A stretch of DNA of 64,000 nt from DAOUAT01 sp964551735 (GTDB lineage: Bacteria; Chloroflexota; Anaerolineae; CG2-30-64-16), in NCBI GenBank assembly GCA_964551735.1, contig CAZKEF010000013.1, positions 1 through 64,000 of the forward strand, written 5' to 3'. A program made the translations under genes and the position numbers. This document shows, in pieces, positions 1 to 8,458 of the stretch (positions are counted from its first letter, which is position 1; the number at the start of each line of letters is the position of its first letter). The notes beneath the pieces are model-generated. The model saw only the letters and a program-made list of their open reading frames with translations, was not told the origin of the DNA and ran no database searches.

Positions 1-1293
1 AGTTCGCTTGTGCCAGCATCCTGTGCGACATGGCAGTTTTCGGATAGGTTCTTAGTCAAAACCTTGCTGCCAGGCTCAGAATTATCCTCCGCTCAGCTCG
101 CTCAAGCCGTGGGTATGAAGTTCCGTTATCTGCGGTCGCAAGCGGACATTTGCATCACGGCCATGGCCACCCGACTCAACACCCAGAATAGCAGCGTCGC
201 CGCGCTCGAATTGGGCCGCCATACCGCATTGCCGCTGTATCTGGCCTATCTCGAAGCCTTGGCGCTGTCCTGGCCCGAGTTCGCCGCGTTGGAGGTGCCG
301 CCCACCTGGCTGACAGCCATGCAAGAGCCACGGCACATGCAGCTCCGCCTGTGCCCTACGCCAGATTGCCCCAATCACCAACCGCCACCCAATGTGAGTG
401 TCAACCTACTGGCAGACCTGCCCGAACACACTATCGCGCGTTTTCACTGTACACGTTGTGGGCGACGCTTTACGCGCTCGTATACGGGGCGGCTGATGGG
501 CAAACCGCGCCGCCCACCAATCCAGCCCGGTGATCCACCAACCGTCCCCAAGTCCCCGGCCGAGATTGCGCGCCTGGTTGAATTGGGCCTGCAAGGCCGC
601 GACAACCGTGAGATCGCCCACCAGTTGGGCTGGGGCGAAAAGACTGTGCGCATGTATTGGATAAGCCTGGACTTGGAGACGCAAGTCCACCAAGCCCAGG
701 CCCAGCGCCGCGCACAAGAAAAACGCGAGCGCCATGCGTCCACGCGGGTACGCCTAGACGCGTCTCTACAAGATCTTCTCGCTCGTGACGAGAAGATCTC
801 AGCGCGACAGGTTGGTCGCGCTCTGGGCTTCAACGCTGATTATCTCAACGCTCACCCTCTGCTGGCAGCCGATGTGCAGGAACAGGTCCGGATACACAAC
901 CGCCAGGTCACAGAACGCCAGGTCGAGCGCCTGCGCACGCGAATTGCCGATATTCTGGCTGAGTTGCCCAGTTGCGAAGTGAACGTGACATTCCGTGAGA
1001 TTGCTCAAGCAGTCGGGCTGTCCGCCGACTACCTCTGCCGACATTATCCCGAGCTGTCCGCTGTGGTGCGCGCTGCCCTTATTGAGCATCTGACCCGCAC
1101 CAAAACAGTTCGCTCGCAAGCCGAATGTACGCTAATCAACGCGGCGGCCGCGCGTCTGGCAGCACAGGGGCGGTCACTGGGTGTCACCGCCATCTGTCGC
1201 GAGGCAGGCTTGCACAAGTATCGCTGCCGGGCCGACCCCGTGCTGTTGGCGCTGATGCATCAGTGGATCGATGATGATGGACCCAGCGATTAA
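1..1293 (+). CDS. TniQ/TnsD-like transposition target-selection protein, 5'-truncated
   Basis: The frame is open to the window edge; the first possible in-window start is a GTG at 10, so this is probably the C-terminal part (about 430 codons) of a longer protein. It shows a zinc-ribbon-like cluster (CPTPDCPNH, then HCTRCGRRF about 30 residues on). Next come a helix-turn-helix-like segment (EIAHQLGWGEKTVR) and three spaced repeats resembling one another (VGRALGFNADYLNAHP, IAQAVGLSADYLCRHYPEL, ICREAGLHKYRCRADP). This layout, zinc finger followed by repeated DNA-binding helices ending in a 'YPEL' motif, resembles TniQ/TnsD proteins that choose target sites for Tn7-like transposons. The family call is by pattern recognition only. 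Its 3' end lies 58 bp from a putative transposon end beside radC. No tnsABC or cas genes are visible because they would lie off the left edge. Confidence 0.5.
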   Translation, partial: SSLVPASCATWQFSDRFLVKTLLPGSELSSAQLAQAVGMKFRYLRSQADICITAMATRLNTQNSSVAALELGRHTALPLYLAYLEALALSWPEFAALEVPPTWLTAMQEPRHMQLRLCPTPDCPNHQPPPNVSVNLLADLPEHTIARFHCTRCGRRFTRSYTGRLMGKPRRPPIQPGDPPTVPKSPAEIARLVELGLQGRDNREIAHQLGWGEKTVRMYWISLDLETQVHQAQAQRRAQEKRERHASTRVRLDASLQDLLARDEKISARQVGRALGFNADYLNAHPLLAADVQEQVRIHNRQVTERQVERLRTRIADILAELPSCEVNVTFREIAQAVGLSADYLCRHYPELSAVVRAALIEHLTRTKTVRSQAECTLINAAAARLAAQGRSLGVTAICREAGLHKYRCRADPVLLALMHQWIDDDGPSD

Positions 1294-1351
1294 CTCCATT
1301 CCAGAGTTACGCTGGATTGCATTCTATTCTCAAGTTACGTTGGACGTAACA
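1283..1351. repeat. Putative Tn7-like transposon end with inverted/direct repeats
   Basis: Four related copies of a GTTACGYTGGA-like motif alternate in orientation. CCAGCG(AT)TAACTC at 1283-1296 pairs with GAGTTACGCTGG at 1304-1315, and GTTACGT-TGG-ACGTAAC at 1334-1350 is a perfect palindrome. AGTTACGCTGGA and AGTTACGTTGGA are also direct repeats 28 bp apart. The array ends with ACA at 1349-1351, matching the TGT...ACA termini of Tn7-like elements, only six bases from the radC stop codon. The first hairpin also overlaps the TniQ-like stop codon and could act as a terminator. The transposon reading is inference. Confidence 0.4.
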
Positions 1352-1357
1352 CTGAGC

Positions 1358-2068
1358 CTAGAATCCCAATCCCCGCTCCTTCAAGCTCACCCACCGCGCC
1401 TGGCAGATCACCAGGTGATCGAGCACGTCAATGTTGAGCAGCTTGCCGGCTTCGACGATCTGGCGCGTGACGTGGACGTCCTCGGGCGAGGGGGTGGGGT
1501 CGCCGCTGGGGTGGTTGTGCGCGATGATGACGGCCGCGGCGTTAAGCCGGATCGCTTCGCGAAAGAGCTCGCCCACGCGCACGACCGCGGTGTTGAGGGA
1601 GCCGATGTAGACCGTGTGCACCTTGACGACGTGGTTCTTGCTGTCGAGGATCACCGCGCGGAGATGTTCCTGTTCCAAAAGCCCCATCTCCAGCATCAAC
1701 AGATTGGCCGCGTCGGCCGGAGACTTGACCACAGGACGCTCGTGCGGCGCGGCGACCAGGAGCCGCCGGCCGAGCTCGAACGCCGCTTTGAGCTGGGTCG
1801 CCTTGGCCGGGCCCAACCCTTTGATGGCGGTCAGGTCGCTGAACGGCGCCTGGGCCAGGCCGACCAGGCCGCCGTAGGTGGTGAGCAGCCGCTGGGCGAA
1901 CCGGATGACGTTCTCGTCCTTGTTACCGACGCGCAAGATGATTGCCAGCAGCTCGGCCGAGCTCAACGCGCTCGCGCCATAGTGCTCCAGCCGTTCCCGG
2001 GGCCGCTCACCCTGGGGCAATTCTTTGATGGTGGGGTAGTATTCAATCAGGGACGTATCAAGTGACAT
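1358..2068 (-). CDS. radC: RadC/JAMM-family DNA repair-associated protein
   Basis: 236 residues from the ATG at 2068, which has GGGAGGT seven bases upstream; an earlier in-frame start at 2083 lacks this. A helix-hairpin-helix segment (GLGPAKATQLK, about residues 85-95) precedes a JAB/MPN domain whose metal-binding signature HNHPSGDPTPSPED (about 184-197) is complete, with the upstream Glu in GELFREA. Length is normal for RadC. The family has a metalloprotease-like fold; its role in repair is disputed and it is often carried near mobile elements. Here its 3' end abuts the repeat array at 1283-1351, so it may serve as the attachment gene of the neighbouring element. Confidence 0.93.
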   Translation of the reverse strand: MSLDTSLIEYYPTIKELPQGERPRERLEHYGASALSSAELLAIILRVGNKDENVIRFAQRLLTTYGGLVGLAQAPFSDLTAIKGLGPAKATQLKAAFELGRRLLVAAPHERPVVKSPADAANLLMLEMGLLEQEHLRAVILDSKNHVVKVHTVYIGSLNTAVVRVGELFREAIRLNAAAVIIAHNHPSGDPTPSPEDVHVTRQIVEAGKLLNIDVLDHLVICQARWVSLKERGLGF

Positions 2069-2230
2069 GCGCGCACCTCCCAAATGTGGCCACGTGGGGG
2101 AGGCGTGACGGCGTGGGTTACTGCTGGATTATAAACCCGCCTGGCCGGATCTGCCAAGCTGGCCGACACGGCGCAGGAGGCACGAGGGAACCCGCGAATG
2201 ATGGTTGCCGTCTTCCGATTGCGCGTTTCG

Positions 2231-2259
2231 TTGCGAAAAACGGCGTGCTAGTGTACAAT
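2231..2259 (+). promoter_or_regulatory. Sigma-70-type promoter for galE
   Basis: TTGCGA (2231-2236) and TACAAT (2254-2259) are separated by 17 bp and lie about 30 bp upstream of the galE start. Expected transcription start is near 2266. Confidence 0.6.
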
Positions 2260-2291
2260 TTCTGCTAATCTGGGACCCTTGAGGAGGCACT

Positions 2292-3302
2292 ATGCGCGTT
2301 CTTGTCACCGGCGGCGCGGGGTACATCGGCAGCCACACCTGCCTGGAGCTGCTCAACGCCGGGCACGACGTGGTTGTGGTGGACAACCTGAGCAACAGCA
2401 AGGAAGAATCGCTCCAGCGGGTGCAGGCGCTGGCCGGCCGGCCGCTGACTTTTCACAAGGTGGATCTGTTGGATCGGCCCGCGCTGGACGCGGTCTTCGC
2501 CGCCGCGCCGGTGGACGCGGTCATCCACTTCGCCGGGCTCAAGGCGGTGGGCGAATCGGTGACCATCCCCTTGCGCTATTTCCACAACAACGTCACCGGC
2601 ACGCTGAACCTGTGCGAAGCCATGGGGACGCACGGCGTGCGGAACCTGGTGTTCAGCTCGTCCTGCACGGTGTACGGCGATCCGGCGACGGTGCCCATCA
2701 CCGAGGATTTCCCCCTTTCGGCCACCAACCCCTATGGCCGGTCCAAGCTGTTCATCGAGGAGATCTTGCGCGACCTGTGGCGCTCGGACCCGAGCTGGCA
2801 CATCGTGCTGCTGCGTTATTTCAACCCGGTGGGCGCGCATCCCAGCGGGCACATCGGCGAGGATCCCAACGGCATCCCCAACAACCTGATGCCCTATGTG
2901 GCCCAGGTGGCCGTGGGCAAGCTGCCGGTGGTGCGCGTGTTCGGGGACGACTACCCGACCCCGGATGGCACGGGCGTGCGCGACTACATCCACGTGGTGG
3001 ACCTGGCGCTCGGCCACCTGTGTGCGCTCGATCGGTTGGCAGCCGCGCCAGGGGTCGTGGCTTACAACCTGGGCACCGGCCAGGGCAACAGCGTGCTGGA
3101 AGTGGTGGCCGCGTTTGGCCGCGCGGCCGGCCGCGCCATCCCCTACGAGATCGTGGGCCGGCGGCCCGGCGATGTGGCGGCATCTTACGCCGACCCGAGC
3201 AAGGCGCGGGCAGAGCTGGGCTGGGCCGCAACGCGGACCCTGAATGATATGTGCGCGGACGCCTGGCGCTGGCAGTCGCAGAACCCGAACGGATACGCGT
3301 GA
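2292..3302 (+). CDS. galE: UDP-glucose 4-epimerase
   Basis: 336 residues. Interconverts UDP-glucose and UDP-galactose, supplying UDP-Gal for the polysaccharide genes downstream. The NAD-binding GGAGYIGSH lies at residues 7-15, the catalytic Ser in the FSSSCTVYG segment (about 121-129), and the Tyr/Lys pair in NPYGRSK (Y148, K152). Length and motifs are typical of extended short-chain dehydrogenases of the GalE type. The ATG at 2292 follows GAGGAGG with good spacing. It is transcribed alone, from the promoter at 2231-2259 to the strong hairpin at 3313-3359. Confidence 0.95.
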   Translation: MRVLVTGGAGYIGSHTCLELLNAGHDVVVVDNLSNSKEESLQRVQALAGRPLTFHKVDLLDRPALDAVFAAAPVDAVIHFAGLKAVGESVTIPLRYFHNNVTGTLNLCEAMGTHGVRNLVFSSSCTVYGDPATVPITEDFPLSATNPYGRSKLFIEEILRDLWRSDPSWHIVLLRYFNPVGAHPSGHIGEDPNGIPNNLMPYVAQVAVGKLPVVRVFGDDYPTPDGTGVRDYIHVVDLALGHLCALDRLAAAPGVVAYNLGTGQGNSVLEVVAAFGRAAGRAIPYEIVGRRPGDVAASYADPSKARAELGWAATRTLNDMCADAWRWQSQNPNGYA

Positions 3303-3312
3303 CAAAACAAAG

Positions 3313-3359
3313 CGCCTGAGCGAGCACCCTGCGATGAATTCAGGGTGCTCGCTCAGGCG
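3313..3359. terminator. Strong hairpin terminator between convergent genes
   Basis: An 18-bp perfect stem (3313-3330 with 3342-3359, starting CGCCTGAGCG) closes an 11-nt loop just after the galE stop and before the convergent gene at 3411. No T tract is present, so termination efficiency is uncertain. Confidence 0.6.
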
Positions 3360-3410
3360 TCCATACCGGAGAACGGACGGCGCAGAACTTGCTGCGCACC
3401 GGCGATCCGC

Positions 3411-4118
3411 TCACTTCGCGGCCGCGGCGGCAGCCTCGTCGAGCAGCGCCTCAAGGGCCTTGAAATCGGCCGTCTTAAGTGTGTCTCCCCGGCCTGCGCC
3501 CCGCAGCCACTTCTTGATCCCCTTGGCTTCCAACACAGGCACGGTCGGCTCGGTCGCCTGGAGTTGAACGCGCTCGTCAATGAAAACGATCGCCGGCTGC
3601 GCTGTCACAGCCACGCCGGGGAGCTTCTGCTTCAGCCATTCATTGAACCGGGCCGTCTGCGCCTGCGCCTCCTGGGTGGGGTTGCCCAGCCCCTCTTGCG
3701 CGAAGAACATCAACACGCGGCTCAGGGTCCATCGGGTGCGCCAGGTCGAGCCGGTCACCGCGACCTGGCCAGTGTGATCACGGGTGATGAAGGTGTACAG
3801 GCCGCTTGGGCCGAGCAGCACGTACGGCGCGGGCAGCGACCAGGCGTAGAGGTGGTAACGATCGTCGAAGCCTTTCATGGCGGCCTCCAGCACCTGGTCG
3901 GGCCGGGGCCGGCGACCGTAGCGGCGCAGGTTATAGCTGCCGAACTGGGCCAGCAAGAAGCCCAGCATCAGGGCCACCAGAGAGGCCCAAACCAATTCCT
4001 GGCTGCGGTTGAGTGAAACGATCATGCCGGCAACCAGGATACCGATGCCGCCCAGGCTGGCGGTCATGCCCAGTTTGCTGCGCCGGCGGATGAGTTTGGT
4101 GTTTGTCGTGACACGCAT
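3411..4118 (-). CDS. Membrane-anchored protein of unknown function
   Basis: 235 residues from the ATG at 4118, which has TGTGAGG ten bases upstream; an in-frame TTG at 4127 is less likely. A basic N-terminus (KLIRRRSK) precedes two hydrophobic helices (about residues 18-37 and 43-62), followed by RRYGRRPRPD and a soluble C-terminal domain that includes GPSGLYTFITRDHTGQV and ends in an Ala-rich stretch. The arrangement of two helices then a domain opening with 'LLGPSGLYTF' resembles membrane-tethered NERD-like proteins, but catalytic residues are not obvious. Located between galE (convergent) and fabF (same strand, 32 bp). No function assigned. Confidence 0.75.
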   Translation of the reverse strand: MRVTTNTKLIRRRSKLGMTASLGGIGILVAGMIVSLNRSQELVWASLVALMLGFLLAQFGSYNLRRYGRRPRPDQVLEAAMKGFDDRYHLYAWSLPAPYVLLGPSGLYTFITRDHTGQVAVTGSTWRTRWTLSRVLMFFAQEGLGNPTQEAQAQTARFNEWLKQKLPGVAVTAQPAIVFIDERVQLQATEPTVPVLEAKGIKKWLRGAGRGDTLKTADFKALEALLDEAAAAAAK

Positions 4119-4150
4119 TTTCGGCAAACCTCACAAGATGGATATCAGCG

Positions 4151-5422
4151 TTATGCAGCGCGGTGCTTGCTCAGCACCACGCAGGCGTTCTGGCCACCCA
4201 GGCCGAACGAGTTGGACATGGCCGCCTCGACGGGCATCCGCCGGGCCACGTTGGGCACGTAATCCAGATCGCAGGCCGGATCGGGCGTCTCCAGGTTGAT
4301 GGTGGGATGCACCGTGTCGGTGTAGACGGACATCACGGCTGCCAACGTTTCGAGCGCGCCCGCGGCCCCGAAGCAGTGGCCGATCATGCTCTTGGTGCTG
4401 CTGACGGCCAGGCGATAGGCATGATCCCCGAAGACCCGCTTGATGGCCGCGGTCTCCGCGGCGTCGTTCTGCACGGTGGCGCTGCCGTGCGCGTTGACGT
4501 AGGCCACTGCCTCCGGCGAGATGCCGGCGTCTTCCAGCGCCCAACGCATCGCGCGCGCCGGCCCAAGGCCGGTGGCCTCCGGTTGCGCCAGATGGTATGC
4601 GTCGGCTGAGGCGCCCTGCCCCAACACCTCGGCGTAGATGCGCGCGCCGCGGCGCAGGGCATGTCCCAGCTCCTCCAGCACCAGCACCGCCGCGCCCTCG
4701 CCGATCACGAAGCCATCGCGGCCCGCGTCGAAGGGCCGGCTGGCCTGTTGGGGCGCGTCGTTGCGGGTGGAAAGCACGCGCATGGCCGTGAAGCCGATGA
4801 AGAACAGCGGGTTCACCTGCGCCTCGGCGCCGCCGGCCAGCACGATATCCGCGGCCCCACGGCGGATCAGCGCCAGCCCATCGCCGATGGCCTGTGTGCC
4901 GGCCGCGCACGCGGTCGTGACAGTGGACAGGGGCCCCAGGCAGCCGTGCTCCAGCCCCACGTGAAACGCCGGCATGTTGCACAGGCTCTCGATGGCCTGG
5001 AAGGGCGTCACCCGCGCGAACCCCTCGTTGGCCAGCTTGCCGATGGGCTCGACCAGCAGCTCCAACCCGCCCATGCCGGTGCCCAGGATCACCCCGACGC
5101 GTTCGCGGTCCTCCTGCGCCCAGTCCAGCCTCGCGTCGGCCACGGCCTCGCGGCCGGCCACGATGGCGAGCTGGGAGCACCGCGCCATGCGCCGCGCCTC
5201 TTTGAGCGGGATGTGTGCGCCGGGGTCGAAGCCCTTGACCTCGGCCGCGATCTGTGCGGCGTAGGGGGAGGCGTCGAAGTGGGTAATGTGCGCCACGCCC
5301 GACGTGCCGGCGACCAGCGCGGCCCACGTTTCGCCGGCGGTGTTGCCCACCGGCGACAGCGCGCCCAGGCCGGTGATCACCACACGCCGGCGGCCGGGCA
5401 CGATATTGGTTGCAGGTTCCAT
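4151..5422 (-). CDS. fabF: Beta-ketoacyl-ACP synthase II
   Basis: 423 residues. Condenses malonyl-ACP with acyl-ACP in fatty-acid elongation. The catalytic triad is complete: Cys172 in TTACAAGTQ, His312 in NAHGSAT and His349 in MIGHCFGAAG. The VVITGLGALSPVG opening is typical of the thiolase-fold KAS I/II group, as is the length. It is the second gene of a minus-strand lipid operon, 37 bp downstream of plsX, and shares the promoter upstream of plsX. No acpP or fabD/fabH is in this window. KAS I versus II cannot be separated strictly, but FabF is the usual assignment outside proteobacteria. Confidence 0.92.
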   Translation of the reverse strand: MEPATNIVPGRRRVVITGLGALSPVGNTAGETWAALVAGTSGVAHITHFDASPYAAQIAAEVKGFDPGAHIPLKEARRMARCSQLAIVAGREAVADARLDWAQEDRERVGVILGTGMGGLELLVEPIGKLANEGFARVTPFQAIESLCNMPAFHVGLEHGCLGPLSTVTTACAAGTQAIGDGLALIRRGAADIVLAGGAEAQVNPLFFIGFTAMRVLSTRNDAPQQASRPFDAGRDGFVIGEGAAVLVLEELGHALRRGARIYAEVLGQGASADAYHLAQPEATGLGPARAMRWALEDAGISPEAVAYVNAHGSATVQNDAAETAAIKRVFGDHAYRLAVSSTKSMIGHCFGAAGALETLAAVMSVYTDTVHPTINLETPDPACDLDYVPNVARRMPVEAAMSNSFGLGGQNACVVLSKHRAA

Positions 5423-5459
5423 GTCGCTCAGGGATGTCTCCGTTCCGTTGATCTCGCCA

Positions 5460-6494
5460 TCAGGCCGGCGCCGCCAGGGCCTCGCGCAGGGCGCCCACCA
5501 GGTTTTGCGTCACGCTCTTCTCGGCCATGTGGATCATGCTGCGGATCGCTTTCTCATCGCTGCGGCCGTGGCCGATCACCACGACGCCGTTCACGCCCAG
5601 CAGCGGCGCGCCGCCGATCTCGCGCCAGTCGACGCGCTTTTTCAGATCCAGCAGGCTGGGCAACAGCAGCGCCAGGCCGGGCAGCATCAGCACCGCGCCG
5701 GGGATCATCAGGGCCAGGCCGGCCTTGTTGCGCGCGCCCGCGGTGAACTGGCGCTTCAGGAACTTGGCCAGGAAAGACAGCAGCCCTTCGCTCAGCTTCA
5801 CGACGACGTTGCCGGTGAGGCCGTCGGTCACCACCACGTTGGCCAGCCCCTTGCCGATGTCCTTACCCTCCACGTTGCCGACGAAGTTCAGCCGGCTGGC
5901 CTTCAGCAGCGGGTAGGTCTCGCGGATCAGCATGGAGCCCTTGTCCTCCTCTTCGCCGTTGGAGATGATGCCGACCTTGGGACGCTCCAGGCCGAACATG
6001 ATCCGCGCGTAGGCGTCGCCCATCTGCGCGAACTGCACCAGGTACTCCGGCTTGCAGTCCGCGTTCGCGCCGATGTCCACCACCAGGCACGGCACGGGCG
6101 CGGCCGGGTAGATGCTGCCCAGCGCGGGCCGCTCGACCCCGCGGATGCGGCCCAGGCCGAACAGCGCCGCGGCCATCACCGCGCCGGAATTGCCGGCCGA
6201 GGCGAACCCGTCCGCCTTGCCCTCCTTGACCAGCCGCATGCCCACCATCAGCGAGGAGTCCTTCTTGGCCTTGACGGCCAGGGTGTGTTCCTCCATCGCC
6301 ACCACCTCGGACGCGTGGACGATCTCGATGGGCAAACCGGCGGCCCCGCCGTGTTTGGCCAGCTCAGCGCGCACCTGCTCCTCTACGCCCACCAGGACGA
6401 TCTGCGTGCCCCGCTCGCGCGCTTCGGCGACCGCGCCCGCAACGACCACCGCAGGCGCGTGGTCGCCCCCCATGGCATCAACGACGATCTTCAT
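5460..6494 (-). CDS. plsX: Phosphate acyltransferase PlsX
   Basis: 344 residues from the ATG at 6494 (AGG eight bases upstream; longer starts would add an unconserved N-terminus). Converts acyl-ACP to acyl-phosphate, the donor for PlsY in phospholipid synthesis. The N-terminal MKIVVDAMGGDHAP is the family signature. Further hallmarks are GFASAGNSGAVMA, PAPVPCLVVDIGAN and VTDGLTGNVVVKLSEG. It heads the plsX-fabF operon, which fits a lipid role, and is divergent from tRNA-Leu across about 210 bp holding the promoters of both. Confidence 0.95.
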   Translation of the reverse strand: MKIVVDAMGGDHAPAVVVAGAVAEARERGTQIVLVGVEEQVRAELAKHGGAAGLPIEIVHASEVVAMEEHTLAVKAKKDSSLMVGMRLVKEGKADGFASAGNSGAVMAAALFGLGRIRGVERPALGSIYPAAPVPCLVVDIGANADCKPEYLVQFAQMGDAYARIMFGLERPKVGIISNGEEEDKGSMLIRETYPLLKASRLNFVGNVEGKDIGKGLANVVVTDGLTGNVVVKLSEGLLSFLAKFLKRQFTAGARNKAGLALMIPGAVLMLPGLALLLPSLLDLKKRVDWREIGGAPLLGVNGVVVIGHGRSDEKAIRSMIHMAEKSVTQNLVGALREALAAPA

Positions 6495-6556
6495 GATGAT
6501 CCTGCCTCTAAGAATGCTGGATTCCGCCACATATGTCGCGTTGGCAACGAAAGTAT

Positions 6557-6585
6557 AGTATACGCCAGATGGCAGCGCTTGACAA
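6557..6585 (-). promoter_or_regulatory. Promoter for plsX-fabF
   Basis: On the minus strand TTGTCA (complement of 6580-6585) and TATACT (complement of 6557-6562) are 17 bp apart, upstream of plsX. Confidence 0.6.
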
Positions 6586-6602
6586 ACATACCGGTTTTTG
6601 AT

Positions 6603-6631
6603 TTGACATGCTTGCGGCGCGGTGCTAAGAT
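6603..6631 (+). promoter_or_regulatory. Upstream promoter (P1) for tRNA-Leu
   Basis: TTGACA (6603-6608) and TAAGAT (6626-6631) with a 17-bp spacer, about 75 bp before the tRNA. Confidence 0.55.
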
Positions 6632-6667
6632 AGCGGGCGTGTTGGGCTCGAAAAGGTTACATCATCT

Positions 6668-6695
6668 TTGACATCTCTCAGGGATCGGGTATAAT
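6668..6695 (+). promoter_or_regulatory. Consensus promoter (P2) for tRNA-Leu
   Basis: Perfect TTGACA (6668-6673) and TATAAT (6690-6695) with a 16-bp spacer, ending ten bases before the mature tRNA. Such a strong promoter fits a stable RNA gene. Confidence 0.75.
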
Positions 6696-6705
6696 TGGAT
6701 TCGAT

Positions 6706-6788
6706 GCCCCCGTGGTGGAATTGGTATACACGGCAGGTTGAGGGCCTGTGCCCATAAGGGCGTGCCCGTTCGAGTCGGGCCGGGGGCA
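6706..6788 (+). tRNA. tRNA-Leu (GAG)
   Basis: The sequence folds as a class II tRNA. The 7-bp acceptor stem is GCCCCCG (6706-6712) with CGGGGGC (6781-6787) and discriminator A at 6788. The D arm reads GTGGAATTGGTATACAC. The anticodon loop TTGAGGG places GAG at 6740-6742, on a GCAGG/CCTGT stem. The long variable arm is GCCC-ATAA-GGGC, and the T arm GCCCG-TTCGAGT-CGGGC is intact. CCA is not encoded. Confidence 0.95.
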
Positions 6789-6873
6789 TATGCATTTTCC
6801 TCTTCATTCCTCATGGTGTCATGAGTTTGATCAGTAAAAGCGCAACCATGAATCAAGAAGCCAACACAAAAAA

Positions 6874-6916
6874 CGGCCTTGCCAGCGGTGACACACCATG
6901 GGAGGCCGCTTTTTTT
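6874..6916. terminator. Rho-independent terminator after tRNA-Leu
   Basis: CGGCCT (6874-6879) pairs with AGGCCG (6903-6908) and is followed by seven T (6910-6916). An A-run on the left side would let it also work on the other strand. The rest of the 317-bp gap 6789-7105 shows no recognisable feature. Confidence 0.5.
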
Positions 6917-7105
6917 CTTATCGGTTACATTCCGGGCCGCCGTCGCAGCATCCAACAGGCCATCCTGGCTCCGGCGCCCGGTCAACAAACGGTTTGAACC
7001 TCTAGCGCCTGCTGCGGCCGGTTGCCGGCCAGGCATTGAAGCTTCTCTTTGGCGGCGCATGGCGGTGCGCGCCATCCGACCGCCATCTATTCATGGAAAG
7101 AGACT

Positions 7106-8401
7106 ATGAAAGACCAATTTCTCGCAAAAATCGCACGACATGAAGCAACCGTAGCCATCGTCGGCCTGGGCTACGTGGGGTTACCGCTGGCCGTGGCCTT
7201 TGCCGAACGCGGCTTTCCCGTGGTGGGCATTGACGTGGACCCGTGGAAGGTGGGCGAGCTGAACCGCGGGCGCTCCTACGTCCAGGACATCCCCTCGGAA
7301 CGGCTGCGCGACATCCTGCCCCGCTTCACCGCCACCACCGATTATGCCGCGCTGGAACGCTGCGATGCGGCCATCATCTGCGTGCCTACCCCGCTGAACA
7401 AGACCCGCGACCCGGACGTACGCTACCTGATCGCCTCGGGCGAGTCGGTGGCCAGGTATATCCACCCGGGGATGCTGGTCGTACTCGAATCCACCACCTA
7501 CCCGGGCACCACGGAAGAGCTGTTGCTGCCCATGCTGACCAGCCCGGCGACGTTGGCGCGTTTGAACGTTGGCGCGTTCCAGGTAGGCCGCGACTTCTTC
7601 CTGGCGTTTTCGCCGGAGCGCATTGACCCCGGCCGCCAGGATTTCATGGTCGAGAACACCCCCAAGGTGGTCGGTGGCGTCACACCGGCCTGCCGCGAGG
7701 TCGCCGTGGCGCTCTACGGCGCAGCCATCCAGACCATCGTGCCGGTGTCGTCCACCCAGGCGGCCGAGATGGTGAAGCTGCTGGAGAACACCTTCCGGGC
7801 CGTGAATATCGCGCTGGTCAACGAGGTCGCGATCATGTGCGACAAGCTGGGCATTGACGTGTGGGAGGTGATCGACGCGGCCGCGACCAAGCCCTACGGC
7901 TTCATGAAGTTCACCCCGGGGCCGGGCGTGGGCGGCCATTGCATCCCGCTGGACCCGCACTACCTTTCCTGGAAGCTGAAGACCCTGAACTACAACGCCC
8001 GCTTCATCCAGTTGGCCGGCGAGATCAACACCGACATGCCGCGCTACTGGGTTGACAAGGTGCAGGATGTGTTGAACGATGCGGGCAAGGCCATCAAAGG
8101 CAGCCGGGTGCTGGTTTTGGGCGTGGCGTACAAGAAAGATATCGATGACCTGCGCGAATCGCCGGCGCTGGACATCATCGAGCTGCTGCGCAACAAGGGC
8201 GCGGACGTCCGCTACCACGACCCCCACATCCCGGCGCTGTCGCACAACGGCCACGGGTTGACCTCGGAGCCCGACCTGGACGCGGCCCTGGATGCGGCCG
8301 ACTGCGCGATCATCGTGACCGATCACTCCGCGTATGACTGGCCCGCGGTGCTGCGTCGCGCCCGGCTGGTGGTGGACAGCCGCCACGTGGCCGGGCGTTA
8401 G
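7106..8401 (+). CDS. Nucleotide-sugar dehydrogenase (UDP-GlcNAc/ManNAc 6-dehydrogenase type)
   Basis: 431 residues from the ATG at 7106, behind GGAAAGAG; a longer frame starting at 7049 adds an unconserved leader. Oxidises C6 of a UDP-sugar to the uronate with two NAD. The Rossmann motif GLGYVGLPLAVAFAERG spans residues 21-37, CVPTPLNKTRDPD follows near 92, and the catalytic Cys279 sits in GPGVGGHCIPLDPHYL. The GGHCIPLDP form and the PTPL segment are nearer to WbpA/WecC-type UDP-GlcNAc or UDP-ManNAc dehydrogenases than to UDP-glucose dehydrogenases, though the substrate cannot be fixed from sequence. It opens the exopolysaccharide super-locus. Confidence 0.9.
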   Translation: MKDQFLAKIARHEATVAIVGLGYVGLPLAVAFAERGFPVVGIDVDPWKVGELNRGRSYVQDIPSERLRDILPRFTATTDYAALERCDAAIICVPTPLNKTRDPDVRYLIASGESVARYIHPGMLVVLESTTYPGTTEELLLPMLTSPATLARLNVGAFQVGRDFFLAFSPERIDPGRQDFMVENTPKVVGGVTPACREVAVALYGAAIQTIVPVSSTQAAEMVKLLENTFRAVNIALVNEVAIMCDKLGIDVWEVIDAAATKPYGFMKFTPGPGVGGHCIPLDPHYLSWKLKTLNYNARFIQLAGEINTDMPRYWVDKVQDVLNDAGKAIKGSRVLVLGVAYKKDIDDLRESPALDIIELLRNKGADVRYHDPHIPALSHNGHGLTSEPDLDAALDAADCAIIVTDHSAYDWPAVLRRARLVVDSRHVAGR

Positions 8402-8458
8402 CGCATGCATTGCGACGCTGCCGTTTAAACCCTACACACGTAAAGGAGCGATCTCGCA

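Noticed and set aside
1271..2065. 264-codon plus-strand frame opposite radC
   Set aside because: Exact antisense of radC, which has intact motifs and a ribosome-binding site; GC-rich codon bias leaves open shadows.
2265..3305. 346-codon frame opposite galE
   Set aside because: Repetitive Arg/Gly/His composition and full overlap with a confident gene.
6874..6916. Second RNA gene after tRNA-Leu
   Set aside because: The sequence folds only as a simple hairpin followed by T residues, best explained as a terminator.
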